Of a stretch of DNA of 64,000 nt, positions 47,521 to 60,704 are shown piece after piece; the stretch's first letter is position 1; each line of letters begins with the position of its first letter. Made by a program: the position numbers and the translations under genes. Source of the DNA: Alnus glutinosa (lineage: Eukaryota; Streptophyta; Magnoliopsida; Fagales; Betulaceae); the NCBI RefSeq assembly GCF_958979055.1, contig NC_084888.1:2126001-2190000 (forward strand), given 5' to 3'. The notes below the pieces were generated by a model that worked only from the letters and a program-made list of their open reading frames with translations, was not told where the DNA came from and searched no databases.

Positions 47521-50500
47521 ATGCGCCACCTCTTAACCCCACTCCTCCGCAGCCGCCGTGGCCGCCGCCTGCTCTTCCGGTGGGCCCATTTCAAGGTCCC
47601 GACCGCGCCGGCACCGCCGAAGCCTCCGAGACCGCCGCGGAAGCCGCAGAGCTTCACGTTCCAGGACTCGACCTGGGAGGACCCGTACAGCTGGATGTCG
47701 AGCCTGGGCGACAAGGTGGCCATGCGGCACATGGACGTGTACATGGAGCAGGAGGAGAAGTACACAGAGGCCGTCATGTCCGACACCGAGCGCCTCCAGT
47801 CCAAGCTCCAGTCCGAGATGGCCTCTCGCCTCGCCTTCGACCTCTCCACGCCTCCCCTCCGCTGGGGCCCTTGGTAGGTCTTCTTTATTTTGTCTCCAAT
47901 ATGCATGCGTAAATGCGAGTGAGGGAGTGGTTGGTTATTTTTGTTAGCATTACTATTTCTTGTTTCAGAGTCTGAATGATGTCATTCAAGGTGGATCCTC
48001 GGTCGCCGCGCAGGTTGTACTATCGGCGGGTGGAAGAAGGAAAACAGTATCCAGTGCTGTGTCGGAGATTGGCGAGCTTGAATGAAGAGTTCATTTCTCA
48101 CAAATCTCCTTCTGCTGGATTTGATTTTACCTCTGGCAAGAGAATTGAGCAGAAGCTGCTTGATTATAATCAGGAAGCTGAGAGATTTGGAGGTTCTTTT
48201 ATATATATATAAATCATTTTTTCAATGTTATAATAACTGTTAAATGGTTAAATTCATTATTTCCATCAGCTTAAATTTTTAAACCAAGTGGTAATTTATC
48301 AGTGTTTAGAGCTTCTAATCTTGAGTTCGAATGTCTAACTTAAAAAATTGAATTAAAAGATGAAATAATTTAGCCTGATTTCGAATATTGGAAAGAACAA
48401 AGCAAAAAATAGGAAAGGTAAATAACTTGGAATGCTTGAGAAAGCAAGTAGTTTTTTAAGCACAAAGTTTATTATTGTTTATCTCACTTACTTGCAGGTT
48501 ATGCTTATGAGGAATTATCAGAAGTGTCTCCCGATCATAAGTTTCTTGCATATACCATGTATGATAAGGATAATGACTACTTCAGGTTGTCCGTAAGGAA
48601 CTTAAATTCTGGTGCTTTATGTAGTAAACCTCAATCAGAACGTGTCTCTAATTTGGCATGGGCTAAGGATGGACAGGCATTGCTCTATGTTGTCACAGAT
48701 AAAAATAAGAGGCCATACCGGTGGGTGACTGTTAGATTTTGTAATGGTTCACTTTATGTCGATTTCCTATTTGTCTTTTCAGTTGTGCATTGAATTTAAC
48801 ATAAGGGAGTTTGACATTCTTATTATTCGAATCAGGATATACTGCAGCATGATTGGATCGACTGATGAAGATGTGTTGCTTATGGAAGAATCAGATGATA
48901 ATGTTCATATTAACATAAGACATACAAAGGATTTTCGATTTGTGACTGTAAACACATTCTCTACTACATCTTCAAAGGTATCGCTATGCAAAACAGTTTG
49001 TTGTGAAGTAAGGATCTTTTGACATTAATTTATGTTGAAGTGATATAATGGTCTTGACCATTTTTTAGGTATTTCTGATAAATGCAGCTGATCCATTGTC
49101 TGGCATGACATTAGTTTGGGATTGTGAAGGTATAGCCCACTGCATAGTTGAGCATCACCGAGGATACCTTTATTTATTTACAGATGCTGCCAAAGAGGGC
49201 CAATCAGTTGATTATCATTATCTTCTTCGTAGTCCTGTTGATGCTTCTTCCATTCCAAGAATATGGGAGGTTGGTGGGTCAACTATGTCTTTTAATGCTC
49301 TAATAATCCTCCCTTATTTCTTGTGAAGATTATTGGATGGCTGTAATACATTGAGTCTCTTTTGTGTCTTCAGCAAGATACTTTTGCTGCTTGAGATATG
49401 TTTGTGGTTTGTTGCATTTCTCGTTTGCTTGCTTTTAATTCTTTAAATGAATGCTTTTATTAGTGATTTTCCATATTTAATGATCATTAGCGTGCAGTTA
49501 CTCTGTGCTTATGTCTGCATGGTTTGTCTTTATCTTTCTTGTTTGTTACTCACAGTTAATATACACCTTGAATAATGTCCTGTCTTGTTTAGATGGATAC
49601 CTGATGACAAAAAAATTCAATATATAAAAAAGTAACTACTGTCTTCTTTACTGCAGAGTGTATTTCTTGATGACAGAGATTTGATCATTGAGGATGTTGA
49701 TTTCAGCGATACACACTTGGTCCTTATTACAAAGGAAAGTCAAAAGTTCAGAATTTGTTCAGTTACTCTCCCTTTGCCTGTTGGGAAGGTAGGCTCATAA
49801 AAACAACTATCTGGGGTTTGTGCACATCATGCATTGACAGCAACAGTTTCTCCATAAGCATGATGGTCTCATGCTCTTGACAACTCTCACTCATCTTTTT
49901 CAATCTTGTGGCAGGGAGCAGTTCATCTGAAAGATCTAAATCCATATTTCCTCTCTCTTCCGAAACATGTTTCTCAAATTTCATCTGGACCTAATTATGA
50001 CTACTATTCATCATCCATGCGCTTTACAATCTCATCGCCTGTGGTATGTTAGTAAATATTGTCTTCTTACTTCTGACAATGGTTTGAGGAAGCCACTTTA
50101 TTAATTATTTTGATATCAATTCTAGTTTGTGTTAATGGCCCACAATTTATTAATGAATCCTGATCAAACCTTTGTTGGAATGTGTGAGTGGAAAATGTTG
50201 TTCAGGTTCAATTTATTTGTCATAGTTGTTACTAGGAGACTAATGTGTGTTTAACTATTTTTATGTGTCTGTGTGTCTTTGTTTGTGAATATCAAAGTTA
50301 CGACTAATTCAAAACACCAAGTTAATACCAAGTGCTATTAGAATCTTAAATGTTATTATGAGAGTGATGTGCTTTGAGTGTAGTATTTTGTTCGCTAGTG
50401 CATGGAAGAAAGTTTACAACATAGTACTGAAATATTAGCGACCATCTAATATTTTTTTGGATTACTTCCAATAATGTCTTTGAGCCTTTGGATTTTCAAA

Positions 50501-52831
50501 TCAAATCGGTTAGCACATAGTGCCCGGTAAACTTCACATCTATTTACCAGCCAAACTATTTTAGCCTCGAGACTACAGTCTACACCTCTGGCTTTCAAGG
50601 TAAGCCATGCAGATCAATTCTTTCTTGTATCACTGAGTAGGGATTTTGATTTTAATTTCGAGTTTTCAGTAGCTGAGGCTTTGAGCATAGATTCATTGGG
50701 CATAGCATACATGCTTCCGCCCTATGGATTGCTGAATTTATACCATTTGGTAACTCACATGGTAGCTTATTGTTCTTCATTTGAAAGGTCACGATTAGGT
50801 ATCTTTTCTTTTAACGTTGTTATCAGGCAGTATGTATCTCCCAGCCAATCAACCCCATGCTCTTGAATTTTTCTCAGATGCCCGATGCTGTGGTCGATTA
50901 TGACCTCTCAAATGGCAAGTGGAATATCATTCAACAGCAAAATATTCTTCATGAAAGAACACGAATATTGTATGGAACAATCACTTCTGCAAGCATTGCT
51001 GAAAACAACTCAAATACCAAAAATTTCAATTCCATGAATGAAGTCAATGTTGAAGATGACAACATGTGGAATGACCTCTCCGAGTTTTATGCTTGTGAAC
51101 ACTATGATGTCTCTTCTTATGATGGGGTTGTGGTTCCTTTAACTATTGTTTACTCACACAAAAACAAGAAAGAGAATCAGAACCCTGGATTACTTCATGG
51201 GCATGGAGCTTACAGTGAATTACTTGACAAACGATGGCGTAGTGAGTTGAAAAGCCTTCTTGATCGTGGCTGGGTTGTTGCTTATGCTGATGTTAGGTTT
51301 GTTTCATATTATTTACTGACATCCTGTTTAGCTGGAACTTTTATTCTTACACTGAATGTAGGTATTCTGTGAACTGAGCTGCATTTTATTCCTGTGGCTA
51401 TGTTATCTCTTCTCAAAATCCCTTGTGGAATTTTTATTATTTGCTTCAGATGCACGGGAAATAATTGACTGTGCCGAATTTAACTGTGATGGTCTGGATG
51501 ATCTGTTACAGGGGTGGAGGTGGTGGGGGTAAAAAGTGGCATCATGAAGGCAGACGTACAAAAAAGCATAATTCCATAAAAGATTATCTCTCCTGTGCCA
51601 AATTTCTTATTGAGAAAAGGATTGTGCAAGAAAACAAGCTTGCTGGTTGGGGGTTTAGTGCTGGAGGGCTTTTGGTTGCTTCCGCCATCAATTGTTTCCC
51701 AGATTTATTTCGTGCTGCAATTTTGAAGGTATGCATGAGTAATGAGTCTATCTGCACGCTTTTGAGTCTCTCATTGTTCTTGTTGCATAGCTTTTTGTCT
51801 GAATCTTTGATCAGATGGAATCCACTGTTCTTAGTAGAAAAGTCTTGTGTAAGAAATGCTTGTTATGTTCTCACTAAAGAAAGCCAATGGCATGGAAGTT
51901 GAGCACTTGCATGTTCACAGCTGTAAGGAGGCAATGTGAATTTTTATTTTGGTTATATATATATTGAGTATATAAAACTTATAGTAGAACTGGATGCAGA
52001 TGTACATTCTTCTTTGTATGTCACTCCATCTTCTGTATCTGTTTCAGGTTCCATTTCTGGATCCAACCAACACTCTTCTCTATCCCATTTTACCACTTAC
52101 AGCTGTTGACTATGAAGAGTTTGGGTACCCTGGAGATGTTGATGATTTTCATGCCATACAGAAATTTTCTCCTTACGATAATATTCAGAAGGATGCTCTT
52201 TATCCAGCTGTGTTGGTTACCTCATCTTTCAATACACGGTAAGATTTTAAACTGTTTTGAGGTTTTTCTATGCCATGTTTATTAACTTGTGGAAGTGAAT
52301 TAAGACCAGAACCACTGTTAAATGAGAAATTTGTGACAGTTGTTGGATGAGGAAAATTTGATGGTTAACAATGGAAGTTGGCTACTTTAACTTGGAGATT
52401 CAGTAGTTGTTCCCAAATAATGGCCTGCTGAGGCCTCCTGGACAGATAATTGATATACTAGTTCCATCAAAATAAATAAATTAAGAAAGATAGAAATTTA
52501 GAAAACGGATCTACTTGCATATATCTGTAATCAGCCAAATATGCTGTTTAAGGCCTTGTAGAAGTGCTGATTTTTATTTCTTTTGCCTTTTTATGAGCCA
52601 ATCTACTGAACAGATATAGTGGAGCACTCACTTTATTTTTTGACATGTTTCAGATTCGGAGTGTGGGAAGCTGCAAAATGGGTTGCACGAGTCCGTGAAC
52701 TTGCTATTTATGATCCAAAACGTCCAATACTACTTAATTTAACAACAGATATAGTGGAGGAAAACAGGTACCTACAGTGCAAGGAATCAGCATTGGAGAC
52801 TGCATTTCTTATAAAGATAATGGAATCCTAG
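47521..52831 (+). CDS. Prolyl-oligopeptidase family (oligopeptidase B-like) protein, probable pseudo-peptidase
   Basis: Eleven exons fit in phase: 47521-47873, 48014-48192, 48498-48720, 48836-48977, 49069-49269, 49657-49788, 49915-50043, 50878-51296, 51512-51728, 52048-52238 and 52654-52831. They encode 787 residues. The N-terminus (LLRSRRGRRLLFR) looks like a mitochondrial or plastid presequence. A beta-propeller-type region (~60-500) is followed by an alpha/beta-hydrolase domain. That domain contains DVRGGGGGG, the nucleophile elbow GWGFSAGG (Ser 642) and FSPYDNI. Where oligopeptidase B has its catalytic Asp before the YWEPAKW-type motif, this protein has Asn 727 (SFNTRFGVWEAAKW). The terminal GHGG carrying the catalytic His is replaced by IVEENRY (~762-768). 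Peptidase activity is therefore doubtful. It matches my memory of the Arabidopsis At5g66960 type. Exon 1 is strikingly GC-rich. Confidence 0.9.
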
Positions 52832-53158
52832 TTGTGCTTCCACCAAATCTATGACCTCGGCAAGACAGAATTGCTACCAATGGAGAGGCATCTTTTCAGG
52901 GATCAAATTTTAAAATCCACACAATCCCTCAGTTTCAAACCAGGATCCAATCTGGACCTACGAGTATGGATTCTTTATTTAATAATCAAAGTCTTATTTG
53001 GTTGCTGTGGAGTGTGGACCATATAAAGCCTAGTCTTTTTGGGTGTGGATGGTCTGGCCTAACTTGGTGGCTCATTTTGCTGAAGTAGCCAACTGCATCA
53101 AGACAAGAAGGGCTTTCGTAGTAGGTGCATGAAGAAGACCTTCGATTGAGGTTATTTT

Positions 53159-53189
<31 letters not shown>

Positions 53190-54080
53190 TGGTTATTTTT
53201 AGTTGAGATCACTAAGTTTGTATATGTACACTTTCATGTAACTTATTGGGATAGAGATCCCTAACAATTTTGTTACCCAGATTGCTAGTTATTCGAACAG
53301 TAAATGTGAGAAAAAAAAAGCTTTTATGGTTTTGAGACTTATCTGATCGAACAATTCTTGGACAACTTGCCCTCCTGCTCAAATAGATGAGTTCCCCATA
53401 AGATCTCTCACATTTGCTACCCGGATTTCTAGCAGATCCCCTTGTTATATATGAAATACAAAACTTTCTTGAAGTTGAAGGTGACGTTATCTTTTAATGT
53501 TATGGTACGGGCTTATTAAATTACAGAAGTTAGTTGATCTGTTAATTTATATTTCTATTATAGTATGTATTTTCTGATGATGCTGACGATTATAGACAGG
53601 CAAAATCTTCGAAATCCAATAGTTTAGTAGCCAACTACGTCTTCTATCCATTAGTTTAGCAGCCAACTACATCTTCTATCGGATTAAGATTTGTCAACGG
53701 ATCACTGTCACCAACTACCATATGAAATCCACTTCAGAAGACAACTTCCTTACTAGGCCTCTACCAGAAGGGTTTTGTCAAACAGCAAACCATTCTTTCT
53801 CTCCTACTTTATGCAATCTTTTGGATGGCATAAAAGATATACCCAACAAAATAATATATTGAAAGAGATGCTTGTCCAGGGTAGGTTGCTTGTTTCCTTT
53901 CCTATTTTAAGAGAAGCAGGTTTTGGATAATCAAACTCACCCAAAAAAAAAAAAAAAAACATAATAATAATCTGGCCATATTTGCCAACGACTTCGTTTC
54001 GTCTTTTGTTCTTAGTTCTCAAGCTGAAGACATTAACAAATAATTCAAAATACTCTTCACAACTAAGGCCGACAACTTTT
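52832..54080. other. 3' flank of the oligopeptidase-like gene
   Basis: The first few hundred bases are presumably 3'UTR. Poly(T)/(A) runs lie near 53166-53189 and 53942-53958. A phrase around AACTACATCTTCTATC (about 53633-53681) is repeated. No second gene is supported. Confidence 0.45.
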
Positions 54081-55092
54081 TATACGACTTGCGAACCTGA
54101 GATGAAACCCAACACAAAATTAGCGGATTAAGGTTGAAGGGTCTAACCTGGTTAATTAAGTGAGTCAAGTTAATGTTAACCTATATAGTCTTACACTCAT
54201 ACCTCAACACGACTCGAACACAACACGCAACATTTAGGACTAACAAATTTTAACACGACCTTCGAACCCAATACGAAATTAGCTAATTAAGATTGAGAGA
54301 TTTGATTCATTTAATTAAATGAGTCTGGTTAAGATTGACCTATATAATCTTATATTTATATGGCTCATGCCTTAACAGTCAACACAATCTAAATCCAATA
54401 CACGAACACGAATTGTCACCCCTATTCAAAACACATTATCAAACAAACCCCCCAACAAACATTAATAGACAGCCACTCGAGATTTGGGTGATCATTATCG
54501 AGTTTGAAAAAGCAGGCACTGCCCTACCAGCTTAACAAAAAGGACCCTCTCAATCTTCATAGAGCACAGAATCCACATATCAAAAGGAAAAAGAAGCAGA
54601 ATGACTCCACCTTCGCCACTATATTTCCACGGGAACAAAACTCGACGATTATGGCCCCAATTATGATAATTACAAACGAAAAAAGAGATCCCACATACAC
54701 TTAAACAAGCCTGTCTTTGATTGCTTTTACTTTTTCCAGTTTGATAATGCTCTACCCATTATGCAAAGGAATATCTATTTCCTACTAACGTCAAATCCCT
54801 CTTTCTTGGTGATCGAGCACGCCCAGTCAGATTCAATCGCTCCTTTTTGTCCCCCCTCCAATTGGCAAAAGGATTAAACCGAGTTGAATCGAAAATGATA
54901 CCTACTTTCCTTTTGGCCTGGAAGCAATTTTTTACACATGTTCTTGACACAAATTTAACACAAAATTAACAAATTAGAGTTTAAAAGTCTAATTTGTTTA
55001 ATTAAATAGATCAAGTTAAAATTAACCAATATAAAACACAGACCTTGACACGACTCGAACCCAACATACTTATACAAATTGTCACCCTTATC
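54080..55092. repeat. Degenerate hAT-like terminal repeats, three segments
   Basis: Similar segments occur at about 54080-54170, 54240-54350 and 54945-55060, with AACACAAAATTAGCGGATTAA and TTAATTAAGTGAGTCAAGTT-type words. Two end in GAATTGTCACCCCT and AAATTGTCACCCTT (about 54410 and 55076). The latter is a common terminal sequence of plant hAT-like non-autonomous elements. Boundaries and target duplications are not resolved. Confidence 0.5.
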
Positions 55093-55733
55093 GTTAAATC
55101 CCATTTAGATAACAGATGCGGAGGACTTTTCGACCATGTACAGTTATAAAAACGGTTGTGTGAGAAAGAAAGTCCAGATCACTGATTGGAAGGTATGTAT
55201 GTACTAGGAAATGGAGGAAGATGGCAACTTCCCTGTGATGATTTGTGTTTGCAGAGTTCTTATCCTTTCCCTGAGAGGGTAAAATAAGCATGCCATTGAG
55301 TAGAATTGTAAACTACAGTAGGCAAAATTAGCTACATTTTTTTAACAGAAGCAAACAAACTATTATGTGATGATGAAACTGTGTTCATATTATCATATCT
55401 CTCAGCTTCAAGTTCACCATGACTTCCTGGGAACATATAAATTTCTAAAGCCAACTCTACAGGAACCCAAAAGTTTGAAAAAGAAAAATTCCGAGCAATA
55501 ACAAACATGAATTAACAAATTCAGCCATATGCATTGTCGAGTCCTGAGGAAGAGCCCAGGTATCTGGCCACATAGAAATTAATACCTTCCCGTCCTTGCT
55601 GAGGCTTTCCCATCCCTCTCCTTAGGCTTCTGAATCTTACACTCTGACTGCGGGAGATTCCTCGGAAGAAGTTTCCATGCCAAAAGCATTCAACTATATG
55701 CAAAATAGAACAAAGCTGTGGATATGTATGGTC
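55093..55733. other. 3' side of the PLP-fold gene
   Basis: Probably includes the 3'UTR of the minus-strand gene. A 60-codon minus-strand frame (55521-55703) has no recognisable domain. Nothing else is supported. Confidence 0.45.
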
Positions 55734-58583
55734 TTATGTCTCAGAACCTTCTTCAACCGTTGGAAGGGCACCCTCTCTGATGAATGTTGGATTAAGAAAC
55801 TTCGCCACAAAAGCCCATAACTTGTAAACGTCCTCAAAGTTTGTTAGAAAGCCTAGAGAAGCTGTAACAACCTCAACCCTTATGAACCCACTTTTTCCTC
55901 CATCGTGTCGGCCATTTTCCATCGGCCTGCACAGCGTTGTATCTTCAAAATTCGAAGTGCCTCGTTGCTGTCTGGGGCTATCTAGAATCCTTATGTGACT
56001 AAGAAAGCCGATGCCAAGAGAGATACCTTCTCTTTCAGCCAGCTTCTGAACAACTTCTGGATTGATGAGACCCCTGTTTCTGTCCCTCACATTGAAAGCC
56101 ACCGCTGCACCTCTTTCATATTTTATTTTTGGGCCATAGATGTGAACAAGATTCTTGCTGTCATCCCCATCTGAACCAGGTAATCTTAGTTGCAGCAATG
56201 AGGTCACAAGCCAATTGATCAAAAACCGCAGCCTGAGGGTGGTTTTATTGAGACCCAACATATTAACATGATCAAGATGCCGGCATATTATCTCAGATTC
56301 CCTCCTGTCCCAGTCTTGCCCGTCATCATACTCGCCATCAGTAGTTTGCTCCTCTTCATCCAGGCTAGTCACAGATATTTCTCCTGTCTCCAATGTTTGG
56401 CTCACGCGCTCTTTACGATTGTCCTCCATGCTGAAGGATACCCTCTTTTCCCTGCTTGCTGGTTCATTGTCTTCCGAAACAAAAAATCTACCACCAGAAT
56501 ATTTATTTGCTTCCCTTCTCCCCAACAACCGATATTCACCTTCAGTTTCTCTTCTTATGGCGCTCTCTTTCATCTCCACGTAAATTTCAGAGGTTGAACC
56601 ATTCTCTTGGCTGGTATGTTGACAAGCAGAAGATGATCCGTTGACACAGGATCCATTCACTGCAGAATTGGAAACAGACCCACTAGGAAGGGGTTTGCTG
56701 GTTGTAGGCTCTTCTTCGATCTCCTGAACATGAAGACGATCTAAACACTTTCTACTATTTTTTGAAGTGGGGTTTACTGCAGCAAATTGTTCTTCTTCAG
56801 GGACCTCCTTGACCCGTTCCAGTTCCTGGGAAACTGACAGGACAGCAGCATCAAACGATAGCACATGGCGGTCACCATGAGGCCCATGGTTAACCTCCTT
56901 GTCATCATATATTGGGCTGCCATATATCTTGGAAGAGGGTTTTGGAGATAGCCGCTTGTGGTTTTTCCTGCTAGTAAACCAAAAGGGCGGTAAGGGAGAG
57001 GCCACCTTCTGTTTGTTCAGTTGGCTTGCATTGTCAGACCCCAACGGACTCTGACCCAAATCAATCCAGAACGAGTTGTCTGATGACTCATCTTCACTGA
57101 AGACCGGGCTCTTCATCACCTCCCCAACTGAAATACTCTCAGTTTCTTCAAATATGGTGCTTGTCCCATCCCTCTCAGAGCTATCATGATCCATCTCAGT
57201 GTCAAATACATCCCTCACCTGAGCAGATGTAAATGCACCAGAAAAAGCAGGCAACTGTGTTCCCTGGCGAGTTTCAGAGGTTTTATCACCATTCACAGCA
57301 ACTTCATCATCTTCAATTCCAGCCAACCTGTCCAGACCGTCCATAGAATCACTCAAATACAAAGGAAATTCGGGGGTAATCTTCACCATTCCAACCCCAG
57401 TACACCCAGACTGACTTTGAAGGCTTCCCATCACTGATTTTTTTATTAGAAGACATCCAAAACCAGTCGGGTCATACCCGAATACCCTGTAAAATGATGT
57501 GATAATGAAATCTGGTCGGAATAGGGACAACCCAAGTGAATCCATGTCCTTGGGACCCAATGAACCAGCATCAAGCAAAACATGCCAATTGTTCTGCTGC
57601 GCTAGTGCCATCCATTGGTACGAATACTTAGCCCCAGTAACTCTAGACTGAACCGGAAACACGAAAAGACCGACTGCAGAATCCTTCTTCCTCCTCTTCT
57701 TGCTAGAAATCTGCTTTCTCAAATCAGTGGAGCACAACTTCAGGGTTGGCCATTTGAACCACGCACTGTGCACTTTAGCACCTTTCTCCCTAGCACCCTG
57801 AGCCATCCAATTCACAGACTGGCTCTCGTAATCAAACATTGTCAACAACTTTTTGTTGGTATGAAAAGGGTATGACTCAGCCAACAATTTATAGGCAGAC
57901 CCTCTACTCACGGTAAAAACTAGGCCATACTCATGCTCAGGGATGTTCAAATAGTCCATAATCCTAGTCTTTATATCATGCTCAACAGTCCCTCTCTCAG
58001 CACCTCCATATAAAGCATGATTGCTCAAATTTGCAGTAATCTCAGACAAGCTAAACGTGGAAGACTCCCAATAGTGAAGAGTCTGAACATACGAAAACAA
58101 ACCAAACCCACAGTAATCAAGGCATACCTTAGGGGACAAGTGCGAGTACTCCTCGGACCTCAGCTGATCGATCTTCTCCAAAGACTGGTATTTGGGGTAC
58201 ATGGTTAGGAACTTCGAGAAGGACTCGCTGAGGCCTGGAATGGCATCTTCGGACTCGTAAGAGCGCTCGGCGGCAAGGGCAGTGGCTCGGAGGAACTCAC
58301 GCTGCGCATGGAGCCTCGCGAGCGAGCGGGACCGACCCAAGCTCTCGTCCTGGTTGGCCAGCGACTCTGAATCCTCCATGTCTTTGGATTTGAAGAGAGA
58401 CCCATCTTCGGAAGCTTCCTCAAGAGCCTCCCTGAGCTTGTTCTCTTGCAATTTGCGGAGAATCGATGAGCTTTTCTTGGTTTCAAGAGCTGAATCAGAC
58501 CCATCTTTTCTTCTGCTGCTGCTCTTCTTGTCCAGAATCAGAGCGGCGCATTGGGAAATGTTTTTCCATATGGAAAGATGCAT
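55734..58583 (-). CDS. PLP-dependent transferase-fold protein (molybdenum cofactor sulfurase-like), probably not a PLP enzyme
   Basis: A single open exon encodes 949 residues. After an N-terminal Ser/Lys/Glu-rich part (~1-125), residues ~140-400 resemble the class-V aminotransferase/cysteine desulfurase domain of molybdenum cofactor sulfurase: [11 protein letters not shown], the [20 protein letters not shown] segment and [11 protein letters not shown] (Asp 338, expected to face the cofactor ring). The Schiff-base Lys expected in SFYK is Arg 366 ([14 protein letters not shown], codon 57486-57488). A ~350-residue disordered insertion then separates a C-terminal part (from ~770), with [20 protein letters not shown] and a typical closing segment of the fold. 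No MOSC domain follows. A scaffold or regulatory role is likely; none is proven to my knowledge. It matches the Arabidopsis At4g37100/At2g23520/At5g66950 type. Confidence 0.88.
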   Translation of the reverse strand: MHLSIWKNISQCAALILDKKSSSRRKDGSDSALETKKSSSILRKLQENKLREALEEASEDGSLFKSKDMEDSESLANQDESLGRSRSLARLHAQREFLRATALAAERSYESEDAIPGLSESFSKFLTMYPKYQSLEKIDQLRSEEYSHLSPKVCLDYCGFGLFSYVQTLHYWESSTFSLSEITANLSNHALYGGAERGTVEHDIKTRIMDYLNIPEHEYGLVFTVSRGSAYKLLAESYPFHTNKKLLTMFDYESQSVNWMAQGAREKGAKVHSAWFKWPTLKLCSTDLRKQISSKKRRKKDSAVGLFVFPVQSRVTGAKYSYQWMALAQQNNWHVLLDAGSLGPKDMDSLGLSLFRPDFIITSFYRVFGYDPTGFGCLLIKKSVMGSLQSQSGCTGVGMVKITPEFPLYLSDSMDGLDRLAGIEDDEVAVNGDKTSETRQGTQLPAFSGAFTSAQVRDVFDTEMDHDSSERDGTSTIFEETESISVGEVMKSPVFSEDESSDNSFWIDLGQSPLGSDNASQLNKQKVASPLPPFWFTSRKNHKRLSPKPSSKIYGSPIYDDKEVNHGPHGDRHVLSFDAAVLSVSQELERVKEVPEEEQFAAVNPTSKNSRKCLDRLHVQEIEEEPTTSKPLPSGSVSNSAVNGSCVNGSSSACQHTSQENGSTSEIYVEMKESAIRRETEGEYRLLGRREANKYSGGRFFVSEDNEPASREKRVSFSMEDNRKERVSQTLETGEISVTSLDEEEQTTDGEYDDGQDWDRRESEIICRHLDHVNMLGLNKTTLRLRFLINWLVTSLLQLRLPGSDGDDSKNLVHIYGPKIKYERGAAVAFNVRDRNRGLINPEVVQKLAEREGISLGIGFLSHIRILDSPRQQRGTSNFEDTTLCRPMENGRHDGGKSGFIRVEVVTASLGFLTNFEDVYKLWAFVAKFLNPTFIREGALPTVEEGSET

Positions 58584-58905
58584 GAAAGCAATTCAGATGA
58601 AAGAAACCCAGCAATTCAAAGGATCTATAAGTCCAACACCAAAGAAATGTGAAGAAAAATGAGAATCCAACCACAAAAAAATTAGGCTTTTAGTGGACCA
58701 TTTCCCAGGTAAAAAATCGCACTATAGAAACACAATTCCAAGAAAAACACAAAATTGCAAGGAAACCCAAGAAAGATCGAAACTTTAAGGCTCAAATCCT
58801 AGAACCCAGATCCCCAAGATTCACAACAACGCTGTAAAAGAATGTAGAAGAAAAGGGCTTCCCAGAAAAGATGAACCCAGTATACCTGAAAGAGCTCAAA
58901 CAAAG

Positions 58906-58946
<41 letters not shown>

Positions 58947-59100
58947 ATACAATTAAAAGCAAGCAATTACTCAAACCCTCCACATCAAATGCTCTCTCTC
59001 ATTTACTTTGATAATAGTAAATCCAAGACATACCGGTACTGATAAACCCACTCTGCTCTCTCTTTCTCATTGACCTCTCTCTCTCTCTCTCTCTCTCCAA
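58584..59100 (-). promoter_or_regulatory. Probable 5' leader of the PLP-fold gene with (CT)n tracts
   Basis: On the plus strand, (CT)n tracts lie at about 58914-58943 and 59073-59097, i.e. GA-rich on the coding strand. Such GA/CT tracts near plant start sites bind BPC-type factors, which is inference here. A TTTCAG|GTATAC junction near 58885 could belong to a leader intron. Confidence 0.4.
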
Positions 59101-59730
59101 TCTTCCACTATCCATTCCTGCCCTTAACAAACAGTGAGAAAGGACATTGACTTTCACAAGGCCCCCCAATTTGTAAAATGACGCTATTCTTATTTCTCCT
59201 ATTAATTAATTTGTTTTTTCATTTTCTTAGAAGAAATTATATAATTAAGCTTCTGCTGTGCTGTGGCCGGGACCCACTTCGAGCCATTCCTTGTTACACA
59301 GTCCACCCTCGTCTAAAAGTCAAAGAATCAGCTGCGCATTGTGTGTAAAAGCTGTGTTCTGTCCAATTAGGCAACCTCATCCCAAACCCCCCTGAATCCT
59401 TTCAAATTCACTCCCTTCCAAGTTCCATCACATGCTTTATTTAAATATATTGCATTATTATTGTCATGTTCGCGTGTTTGGATATTTTCTCCAAACTAAA
59501 ACTGCCCCATTTTTATTATTTATTAAGAGCGAAATTTTTCTGTGCTATTATTTTTATAGATTTAACATATTCTATCCACCTAGCGTTGCTATATATATAT
59601 ATATATATATGAATTTTAAAACATTAAATTTCTCATTTCTTATGAATTAAATTTATCCACCTTGCTTCTCGTGGGTTGTTATGTGAGTGTAAGTTCTATT
59701 TTGGTCAAATGTAAGAATTTATACGTTTCC
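59101..59730. other. AT-rich intergenic stretch
   Basis: An (AT)n tract lies at about 59591-59611. No gene is seen. Confidence 0.45.
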
Positions 59731-59743
59731 TATTTGCAAATTA

Positions 59744-60640
59744 TTTTTTTTTTTTTTTAGAACAAATAGCATGTGCTATTATAACAACTAGAAGCCCAAA
59801 GGCTACAACGAGAAATGAGGGACATACCCCCCACACTCTTAAGTCAGAAGGATCTAACTTAAAAACAATTACATATGTAGAATCTCAAATTTTACTAAAA
59901 TTACAATCAGCCCCCTAACAAAGAAAATTCTAGTAAAACCTGAGCCACACATAAGCAATTGTACATAGAAACAAGAGAATACACAAACACATCTAGCAGA
60001 AAATTCAATCCAAACGTCGGAGGAGAACACTGTCTTCGCTGGAGACCGGCGCGTGTACAGCACGCGCCTCCCCCAAAACCGCCAGCCATCAGATCAGCCC
60101 CCCAGTGCCCGACTACCGCCTTTGCCCGGCGAAAAAACGCCGAAACGAGACCTCCACGCGCCAGTCGAAGAGAAAACTTCACTGGCGCGTGACGATCACG
60201 TGCCGGTCACCGATGATCCCGACGGCCGAAACAAACAGCAGCGGAACAAGACTACGCCGGTGAACCCATCTGAGCGGCGCGTGTCTCTAGAAAGCTGATG
60301 GTTAAGCGTAGATCTAGCATCAAAAGTAGAAACAGATTAGGCACTAACACCCTCCACCGACGAGACAAAACGAAAACAAGAGCACCCCGCCGGACGCCTC
60401 GGGAAGAACCTCCTGCCAGAGAAAACGAGAAGAAAGAAAAAAAATCAAAGACAAATAAACACAAAACTCCAGAGCCCGAAAGACTCGGAGAACACAAACT
60501 CCACAGCCTAAACGACTGGGAGAACAACAACCATCCCCATGGAACACACCATGAGGAAACAAAAAACACCACCCGGGAAGGGAGGTGTACAAGCCCCCCT
60601 TCCCGGCGAACAACAGTCTACTAGGCTGTAGTCAATACAG

Positions 60641-60704
<64 letters not shown>

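Noticed and set aside
47511-47947. Overlapping Arg/Ala-rich frames at the first exon of the oligopeptidase-like gene
   Set aside because: High GC of exon 1 opens all frames. Only the frame starting at 47521 continues through ten downstream exons in phase.
54759-54950. 63-codon minus-strand frame, considered as an organellar DNA insertion
   Set aside because: The text looked vaguely like organellar ribosomal-protein sequence, but I could not match it to any such gene.
60252-60613. Open frames of 89-108 codons in the 967 bp retroposon
   Set aside because: Low-complexity Ser/Leu/Phe or Arg/Lys products and no reverse-transcriptase or RNA-binding motif. Not called as genes.
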